Source: Flammulina velutipes (Eukaryota; Basidiomycota; Agaricomycetes; Agaricales; Physalacriaceae). From it: a stretch of 64,000 nt of DNA. Below the pieces are notes generated by a model. It searched no databases. It worked only from the letters and a program-made list of their open reading frames with translations, and was not told the origin of the DNA. Both the position numbers and the translations under genes were made by a program. Every line of letters starts with the position of its first letter. Within the stretch, counting starts at the first letter, position 1. Location of the stretch: contig CM022374.1 in the NCBI GenBank assembly GCA_011800155.1, positions 1,922,001 through 1,986,000 on the forward strand, given 5' to 3'. Positions 56,595 to 64,000 of the stretch are shown here, piece after piece.

Positions 56595-56720
56595 TCCGAG
56601 TCATTTCAACGATCTTCAGGTGTAAGTTAAGAGGTCACGGTTGCGTCACAGTCACGTTTCACGATTGAGGTTGATAAATAAGTTAGAATCTGGTTAGAAT
56701 TAAGTTATACAGATCTAAAA

Positions 56721-58194
56721 TTAAAGGCTAGCGTAGGCGAAAGCATCCTTCATCTCCTTACGAAACCGACGGGTCATCTTCGAAGGAATGATATTGTCTT
56801 CCACCTCGCGGACCAGATCCAACACGTCGTTGGCACATCCAAAAGAGAGCGAAAATCCTGCACCACCCTGGCCATAAGAGTGCACGATCCTGCTCATCGA
56901 CCCGTCCTTCCTCGTCCGGAGCTCACGCTCAACACGGACATTGGACCCACGGAACGGACGGAGACCTTGAACCAACGCAGCGTCGGGATCGTAGTCTGCG
57001 TTCTCGAGACCCGGAACGAACTTGTTGCACCGTTCCCGCATCCGCATGATCTCGAGGCTCTCCAAAGTAAGGTCAAGCTCGTACTTGTGGGGTTGAGCGA
57101 GACCGCCAAGGATCAAGATATTGTCGTTGCGGGGGACAATGAACACAATGTCCTCATCTTCACCTCGCGTGTCGTCGTGGGTGACTGCCAGAGCCTCAGT
57201 GACTTTTGGGAACTTGCTGCCGTCGTTGACAACGCGAATGAGTGCACCACGGAGAGGGTAGACAGACTCATCGCCTGCGAGTTCCAGTCCAGCTAGACCA
57301 GTAGCGTTGACGATCGCATCCGCACCGTACTCTGCCAATAACTGCTCTTCTTGATGAAGCAAATCTCCGTTGATGCGACGCGTTTCCATCACTGCTCCTT
57401 TACACAGAAGCACGAATCGGAGCCAGTTCATGTAGGCGTCAGTGTCGATGACGGGAGCGAGATGTCGGTACGCGTCTACCACTCCGACTCCCTGGTTGAC
57501 AGCGTGTTCTTTGATGATAGAGGGATCGCGTCGGACACCCTTAATCTAAATCCTCCGTGAGTCTAAATCCATCGACATCCGTTCGTAGTCACTAACCTCG
57601 GTCTGAGCGACAATCTCCTGGTACTTCTCGAGCTGCCCGGGATCAGGCATGTTCTCCAAGACTTGGTCAAAGAAAAAGTTGGCCATGCGCATGCGAACTC
57701 CATGGTCAAAGTGATCGTTGGGCGGGAACATCTCCTGGAGTTTCTCAAAGACGCGGTAGGAGGTCATGCACCAACGTTTTGAATTGTGCAACGAAATCAC
57801 CTGAAAGACGCGTCATTTAGATACTTGTCGCATAACAAAGGTTACAAATTGCTTACATCGGTGTGCTTCCCGCAGACGGCTGGAGGCCATTCCCATAGAG
57901 CACCAGCGATCTGAGATGTAATTCGGTTGTTGGGATCGGTCCACCGTTCTGCTATAATGGTGACATCGTAGCCAGCATCCAATAATGCCCAGGCAGACTG
58001 TGAAACTGTTGTGAGCATGGAGTACGAGATTGAGTTCGAGTGTAGCTTACAGTAAAGCCGGTTACGCCACCGCCAACGACAAGGATGCGCTTCTTGGGTA
58101 CATTGGGCGTAGGTTGAGCTGCTTGTCCACGGTGAAGTACAAGCTCGTCACTGAGGCGAGTGAGGAAGAAGTCTGGTGCAGAGGCGATAGACAT
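56721..58194 (-). CDS. D-amino-acid oxidase-like flavoenzyme, copy A (437 aa)
   Basis: Four exons, mirroring copy B. Start at the second ATG (58194, MSIASAPDFF), because the TATATAAC box sits only 18 bases from the first ATG (58251), too close for it to be transcribed. The FAD site is KKRILVVGGGVTGFT. Further parts are SAWALLDAGYDVTIIAERW, ITSQIAGALWEWPP, DAIVNATGLAGLELAGDESVYPLRGALIRV, NILILGGLAQ and the C-terminal HSYGQGGAGFSLSFG. DAAO oxidises D-amino acids to keto acids in peroxisomes. The C-terminus is ASL rather than a canonical SKL, so targeting is uncertain. The length exceeds the usual 340-370. It is the left arm of the inverted repeat. Confidence 0.85.
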
Positions 58195-58276
58195 AGCGAT
58201 AAATGAGTATGAACTTCTAGAGGGTTCAAGGTGCTTGAGCTGGTGGTTCATCCAACTTTAAATCCCATGTTATATA
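56721..58276 (-). repeat. inverted repeat arm A
   Basis: Left arm of the palindromic duplication; it includes the whole oxidase gene and about 35 bases upstream with the TATATAAC box. The match to arm B (59911-61466) is very high. Intron 1 differs at one of 53 bases and intron 2 at two of about 56, so the copies are recent or homogenised. Confidence 0.85.
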
Positions 58277-59935
58277 GCAATCGTCTGCTCTTACAACCCA
58301 AATTCACCTTCGTCCGCGGTACGACAGGACGTGCTCAAAGGCTCGGACTAGGCATCTCTCAAAAAGCGCGGATGATGACGGCCCCGAGTCTCGACCAAAG
58401 AAGGGAGCGGAGTACATGACAGCTGTAAGGAGAAAGACGAGAGATTTGCCTAGGTGAGCTCGCTTACACTTTCGCATATCAATATTATCTGTAAATCGTT
58501 AGAGCTGAACATACCTACCAGCGACGTCCAACCTCTCACCTTTCCAGTTGAGAAAGCGGCCAGAAAGATTCGGCGGCAAGTCAATGAACCAAATTCGTCG
58601 GCGTCGAGTACAGCTGCAGGGCAGTCATCGTTTGTTCCGCTCCAAATCAACGACACCGAGGATTATCGCGATGGAAAACCGCTGACGAGATCGGAAGGAC
58701 GCTTTGAGAACCAGACGAAGGGAATTCTGATATCGCAGGCTTGTCGTTTTATTTTATGAGGGCGGCGTAATTGGGACCTACAGAAACATCCAGTGGAAGA
58801 ACCAACAAATAGAGGGATGTCTTGCATTTCGCCAAGACACCTTGCCGACTCTAGAACAGTAGCCCCGATGTTAGAGGAGTGATCCAATCCCTGGCATGGA
58901 GATAACGAGCCCAAATACCGACCGGGGTAAGCAGATGGGCCTGCACATAGGGATAATGAAGACGGCATGACAAGTGCGCTCATCGTCATGGTTAGTGCGT
59001 CAGTACCTTGTCGTTCCATGGGTTTAGAGGATCTACGCAAAATGCTTCTATCACCGAAAGACGGAACGCGATGTGTATGCCTCGGATGCGAGCTCATCTA
59101 GGGCCTTGGTAGACGTGTCGCAGCTGAATCGATGGTCGTCAGTGTTGGCCGAATGCGAGGGCATGCTCAGATAAAGGCCGGGGAGCCAATGTATGAGGTA
59201 TTCACAGAAATACTGCGAGTGAGAGTCGTACGCGTAGCTCCAGAGATGAGTTCAGTGTATGTTGAACCCAGCCATTAATTGAGGTGCAGATAATGTCGAG
59301 AGACAGTCTGAGATAGCATTATAACTTGATGGTGTGGGTCAAAGAAAACGTTCGAAAGTCGGATAATAATATGTTTGGTCCTGTATTGCGGTCACGTGAT
59401 TGAATATCAAAATTTTGAATCGTAACCACCAACTTGAACATGCAATACTTACCTAGTGTTGTGATCCTATCCATGCTCCAAACTGAGCTTTATTCTCTCC
59501 GTCAAGTTGATCACGACATCGATGTACTCCTCGGCGGGGTTCTTCAGGGCTCAAAGGAGCGTGGTCTACCCTTCAATTTACATTGAACTCCATGCCGGCA
59601 GCCTTCCTACTTTGGTCTGTTTCGTGGACACTTCCTACCAGCTGTAGATAACAGCCCGCTAGGTGAGATGGCCAGTGATTCAATGAGCACCACGCCTTGA
59701 GATATGTACGTTAACTTTTTACCACTTGTTAGCGTGCAAGCATAAGAAATGACTGTTTCCTTAGGACGTACGGGTTTTCCGCTCCGAGGCCATTGAGTGC
59801 TGGTGTGCTTCACTCGGGGCTCATCCTCTTCCGCGCCCTTTGAGGGAACGTTGTCCTCCTTCAGGGCCCGCGGACGACTATGTTTTCGTCTCTTCACGAG
59901 AATGGACTGGTATATAACATGGGATTGAAAGTTGG
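58252..59935. other. spacer between the inverted oxidase genes
   Basis: 1.68 kb. A possible two-exon small gene lies at 58418-58759 (plus): MTAVRRKTRDLP, intron at about 58456-58513, then DVQPLTFPVEKAARKIRRQVNEPNS and TRSEGRFENQTKGILISQACRFIL. A minus-strand frame at 59607-59897 codes for a basic 96-residue peptide without known domain. Neither is strongly supported. No transposase or terminal repeats seen. Confidence 0.4.
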
Positions 59936-61466
59936 ATGAACCACCAGCTCAAGCACCTTGAACCCTCTACAAGTTCATACTCTTTTCTCGCTATGTCTAT
60001 CGCCTCTGCACCAGACTTCTTCCTCACTCGCCTCGGCGACGAGCTTGTACTTCACCGTGGACAAGCAGCTCAACCTACTCCCGATGTACCCAAGAAGCGC
60101 ATCCTCGTTGTTGGCGGTGGCGTAACTGGCTTTACTGTAAGCTACACTCGAACTCAATCTCATACTCCATGCTCACAACAGTTTCACAGTCTGCCTGGGC
60201 ATTATTGGATGCTGGCTACGATGTCACCATCATCGCCGAACGGTGGACCGACCCCAACAACCGCATCACCTCCCAGATTGCTGGTGCTCTATGGGAGTGG
60301 CCTCCAGCCGTCTGCGGGAAGCACACCGATGTAAGCAATCTGGAACCTTTGTTATGCGACAAGTATCTAAATGACGCGTCTTTCAGGTGATTTCGTTGCA
60401 CAATTCAAAACGTTGGTGTATGACCTCCTACCGCGTCTTTGAGAAACTCCAGGAGATGTTCCCGCCCAACGATCACTTTGACCATGGAGTCCGCATGCGC
60501 ATGGCCAACTTTTTCTTTGACCAAGTCTTGGAGAACATGCCTGATCCCGGGCAGCTCGAAAAATATCAGGAGATTGTCGCTCAGACCGAGGTTAGTGACT
60601 CGGGACGGAGGTCAATGAATTTAGACTCACGAAGTATTTAGATCAAAGGAGTCAGACGCGATCCCTCTATCATCAAAGAACACACTGTCAACCAGGGAGT
60701 CGGAGTGGTAGACGCGTACCAGCATCTCGCTCCCGTCATCGACACCGACGCGTACATGAACTGGCTCCGATTCGTGCTTCTGTGTAAAGGAGCAGTGATG
60801 GAGACGCGTCGCATCAACGGAGATTTGCTCCATCAGGAAGAGCAGTTATTGGCAGAGTACGGTGCGGATGCGATCGTCAACGCTACTGGTCTCGCTGGAC
60901 TGGAGCTCGCAGGCGACGAGACTGTCTACCCTCTCCGTGGTGCACTCATTCGCGTTGTCAACGACGGTAGCAAGTTCCCAAAAGTCACTGAGGCTCTGGC
61001 AGTCACCCACGACGACACGCGAGGTGAAGATGAGGACATTGTGTTCATCGTCCCTCGCAACGACAATATCCTGATCCTTGGCGGTCTCGCTCAACCTCAC
61101 AAGTATGAGCTTGACCTTACTTTGGAGAGCCCCGAGGTCGTGCGGATGCGGGAACGGTGCAACAAGTTCGTTCCGGGACTCGAGAACGCAGACTACGATC
61201 CCGACGCTGCATTGGTTCAAGGTTTACGCCCTTTCCGAGGCTCCAATGTTCGGGTTGAGCGGGAGCTGCGGACGAGGAAGGATGGGTCAATGAGCAGGAT
61301 CGTGCACTCTTATGGGCAGGGTGGTGCAGGGTTTTCCCTCTCATTTGGATGTGCCAATGATGTGTTAGACTTGGTCCGGGAGGTGGAGGAGAGTGTTGTA
61401 CCCTCCAAGATGACTCGCCGGTTTCGTAGAGAGATGAAGGATGCTTTCGCATATGCCAGCCTTTAG
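59911..61466 (+). repeat. inverted repeat arm B
   Basis: Mirror of arm A; the two stop codons lie at the outer ends and the two promoters face each other across the 1.7 kb spacer. The region from first ATG to stop is exactly 1531 bases in both arms. Confidence 0.85.
59993..61466 (+). CDS. D-amino-acid oxidase-like flavoenzyme, copy B (437 aa)
   Basis: Exons 59993-60136, 60190-60330, 60387-60590 and 60642-61466. The same FAD site, the same IVNATGLAGLELAGDE segment and the same HSYGQGGAGFSLSFG ending as copy A, with scattered substitutions (for example FRREMK for FRKEMK near the end, EESVVPSK for EDNIIPSK). The DAAO reading is supported by the FAD-GVTG loop and the conserved Arg/Tyr region. 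It ends AYASL, as copy A. The TATATAAC box is at 59911, 82 bases before the chosen ATG and only 25 before the first ATG (59936), which favours the second. Confidence 0.85.
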
Positions 61467-61667
61467 ATTGGGTTCTAAATCGAATGCATGTTTACTTATT
61501 CTACATACCTTACCGAGCTGGAGATGTGACACAGAGACACCGAGAATATTATACCCAAGAATTAGAGGAACATTATTGCACGAACTTAAGTACGGGAAGA
61601 CAACCTTGAAATATTGAATATGGTCTATGGTATTAGTCGTAAGTAAATGTATAGAGTATGGAAAGTG

Positions 61668-62518
61668 TTACGACGAAGATGAAGATGGTTTGTCACTGTC
61701 ACTGTCCGACTGAGTATCAGTATCTATACGTGTATCGTCCGTCGAGAGTGAATCAGGAGGTGGTGGTAGAGGCGCTAGATTAGCAATGCGTGGAAGCTGC
61801 AAAGGTGTATCCTCAAATTCTGCCCAACCGCCCCGCAATCCAATTTCCACCACACGCTGTAATATTCGTTGCATTTCATCGTTCCTAAGTAGCTTCAGCA
61901 TTGATGGAGTAACTCGACGAGTGGAGGTACAAACCGAGTCTTTAGTTCTAGCTCCCGCTCCTCTACCGCGGTAGTAAGCGTGTCGACGCGTGATGTGAGT
62001 TCCGTCACGGCTGTTCCTAGGTCGTCGAGTTTGTCGTCGACGTCGTCGCGTCGTTTCGATTGATTTCGAGAGCTTCGCCATGTTTCTCCAATAATCAGGC
62101 CGGCAGCTACGGCGAAAAGAAAGCCTTCCGCTAGTGCATTGGCGCCGTTTTCTATGGCTCTATATATCGTAATTCATGATCAGAAAAACGTCTTTTGGGC
62201 CGGGAAGGAGCGCACTTGGTTTCGGATAGAGGGCGTATATGTTTAGACTTTTCGCCCAACAGACCTGTGCGTAGTCGGACTTCAGAGCGGTACATTCCCT
62301 GAGCCAGTGAGACGCAGAAGCCACGAAAGCGTTCATGCCTATGTCCGATAATTAGACCAAGTCCACAGATCGAATCAAGCATTACTTTTTGGCTTGCTCT
62401 TTGATTTGACTGCTTATTGGCTTGGCTAAAGTCTCAAACGAGAATTAGGCAGGGCGGGAAGATGCGATATAAAGCTACACACTCGGATGACTAGCGTGGC
62501 GATCTTGGCGCTGGCCAT
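61668..62518 (-). CDS. OPA3: OPA3-like mitochondrial protein
   Basis: ATG at 62518; exon 1 encodes MASAKIATLVIR, then TLAKPISNQIKEQAKKHERFRGFCVSLAQGMYRSEVRLRTGLLGE. The next exon has KAIENGANALAEGFLFAVAAGLIIGETWRSSR, a hydrophobic segment, followed by a coiled coil (DDKLDDLGTAVTELTSRVDTL). The last exon ends in a Ser/Asp-rich tail. This matches the OPA3 family, mitochondrial proteins linked to outer- or inner-membrane function. The C-terminal NDEMQRILQRVVEIGLRGGW extension is long for the family. Divergent from the epoxide-hydrolase-like gene, 325 bases apart. Confidence 0.85.
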
Positions 62519-62843
62519 AGTTGGTTAGAAAACGAAGGATTTGAGGTGAGGGTAGGTGGACGAGAAGGCGCTCCGAGTCCTGCCGGTCCGCGACGCGTCA
62601 AAGCGGCACTTCGGCCGGCATAATCTTCGATCGCGTTGTGGCGCAATGTACATACATTGGCTGACACATCATACACCACTAGATGGGCGCCTTTTATGGG
62701 AGGGTCAAAGAGCATTGTGATCAGATCGAGTAATTCAAAACCGGCCAAGAAGCGATGCATGAGATGTTTAACAGTGATACTCGGAACTTTCCAAGAGCCT
62801 TTTATACGGGAGGTGGCCGCACAAGAATCTGCTTTACACCACA

Positions 62844-64000
62844 ATGGATCAGTCTCTCTACAAGGATACAACAGTCTCTCGAGGCTTAAAGTACCACTAC
62901 TTCTACTCGTCTCCGTCTGATAGTACAAAGCCCACCCTTCTCTTCCTTCACGGCTTCCCAAACACATCCTTTGATTGGCGCCATCAAATCCCGACGTTCA
63001 AGAACGAGGGATACGGTATCATCGCTCCCGATCTCATTGGGTTCGGCAGGACCGACAAGCCCACTGCGACTGAAGCGTACGCGCCGGCGTTGTACACTAG
63101 GGACATCGCAGATGTGCTCGATGCTGAAAAGATCGACACGGTAGTGGTGGTCGCCCACGACTGGTCAGTGCGCCTTTGTTATATCGATCTCATTACTGAT
63201 AGCCGTCAAGGGGGTCATCTGCAGCGAGCCAATTCGTCACCTATTATCCAGAAAGGGTCATCGCCATCGCGTTCTTCGCTGTGGGATATTACCTGCCACG
63301 TCAACATCAGGATTTCCAAGAAGCTTGTGCCATGGTGAGTGCTGTGGCAACTGTCGGATGAATCTATACTTACTTGTTACAGTCGAAGCAAGCTTTTGGT
63401 TACGAATTGTTTGGCTACTGGGACCTATTTGCGGCACCAGACGCAGAAGAGCTGATCACGAAGCATTGGGAGTCGTTCTACTCCATCGCCTTCTCTAAAG
63501 ACCCGTCAGTTTGGAAGGACCATTTTGCACCGATAGGTGCGCTCAGGAAGGCGCTTCTTGAGGACAAGGTTGTCGAAGTGGCAGATTTCATCGATGAGGA
63601 GGTATGACTGAATAATGTTGTCAGTGGAGATAGCACCTGATGAGTTTTCGCAGGACAGGCGGCATCGTGACGAGATGTTTGGAGACAAGGTGAACCTGGC
63701 TGGTGGCCTGCAGTGGTACAAGTCGCATATGCTTGGATACGATGTCCTGAGTACGTTGACAGTGTTAATGTCAAGGATACTGACTGACGCCTCGAAGGCA
63801 CTCTGCCGAACGACGCGAGTGTAATCGCGCAGAAACCGGCGTTCTTGGGGACCGCAGAGAAGGACTATGTCTGTCTAGCCTCGCTCCAGGTCGGATCGAC
63901 CCAGCAGATATTTACAAACTGTGAAGTCCACAAGTACGAGGCCGGCCACTGGCTGCTGGCTGAGGCAAAGGACAAGGTGAACGAAGATTTACTTGAGTGG
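62844..64000 (+). CDS. epoxide-hydrolase-like alpha/beta hydrolase, 3' end beyond the window
   Basis: ATG at 62844. The alpha/beta-hydrolase parts are LLFLHGFPNTSFDWRHQIP (oxyanion HGFP), GIIAPDLIGFGRTDKP and VVVVAHDW, the nucleophile elbow with Asp, followed after an intron by GSRAASQFVTYYPERV. A later exon has FAPIGALRKALLEDKVVEVADFIDEE. The catalytic His lies in YEAGHWLLAEAK, close to the right edge. These are soluble epoxide or haloalkane hydrolases. The gene continues past position 64000, so its end is unseen. A TTTATAC stretch lies about 40 bases upstream of the ATG. Confidence 0.8.

Noticed and set aside
56721..61466. Terminal inverted repeats of a transposon
   Set aside because: The arms are complete oxidase genes with introns; no transposase, target-site duplication or short terminal repeats seen between or outside them.
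1..64000. tRNA, rRNA or CRISPR
   Set aside because: No cloverleaf T-loop, ribosomal or repeat-spacer pattern recognised by eye on either strand; tRNAscan-SE and Infernal would settle this.

Overview
The window looks like nuclear DNA of a mushroom-forming basidiomycete (Agaricomycetes). Genes lie densely on both strands. They are split by many short introns (about 45-65 bases, GT..AG), and the proteins match fungal families: RMI1, IWS1, eIF5, PWP1, VPS51, OPA3, cytosolic GluRS, GMC oxidoreductase, D-amino-acid oxidase, Ca3427-like and ABM-domain proteins. I saw no rRNA, tRNA, CRISPR array, transposase or LTR. Gene models are spliced by eye, so exon ends in the less conserved genes are approximate.

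Layout. 1-7.9 kb is a rearranged accessory region: a SAM-like-domain gene running off the left edge, two copies of a small secreted acidic protein gene, decayed duplicates, an ABM-domain protein and a Ca3427-like binding protein. 8-24.6 kb is mostly housekeeping: RMI1, two zinc-ligand-bearing hypotheticals, a TPR protein, a probable complex I subunit, a Ser-rich protein, IWS1, an F-box-like protein and eIF5, with a 2.2 kb gene-poor gap at 15.4-17.6 kb. 25-31.3 kb is a second accessory region with two more copies of the secreted gene, an intact WD40-type gene, a decayed copy of its 5' end, and a kinase-like fragment. 31.5-56.6 kb holds a GMC oxidoreductase, an arrestin-like protein, a MYND protein, a PARG-like protein, VPS51, a nuclear Pro/Lys-rich protein, a signal-peptide-bearing divergent Hsp70, a flavin monooxygenase, PWP1 and glutamyl-tRNA synthetase. 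56.7-61.5 kb is a large inverted repeat whose two arms are near-identical D-amino-acid oxidase genes. OPA3 and the start of an epoxide-hydrolase-like gene close the window.

Main discovery. Four loci (2.7, 5.1, 25.7 and 28.4 kb) encode one family of small secreted proteins, about 161-180 residues long. Each has a signal peptide, a core of the type VGRR..(PD/PH)C..I-N-(A/V)-RGVKKV, and a very acidic C-terminal half. All four share intron position and phase, a 19-base promoter module (CACGCCACA-NNN-CTATGCC) and a perfect 5'UTR palindrome (AGACGCAGGCCGTCT). Each stands head-to-head with the 5' end of a second gene family. That partner is intact once, as the WD40-type gene at 29.1-31.3 kb, and is a decayed fragment at the other three sites. 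The repeating unit therefore seems to be a divergent gene pair that was copied as a block, with the secreted member kept and the partner usually lost. I recognise no described family for the secreted protein.
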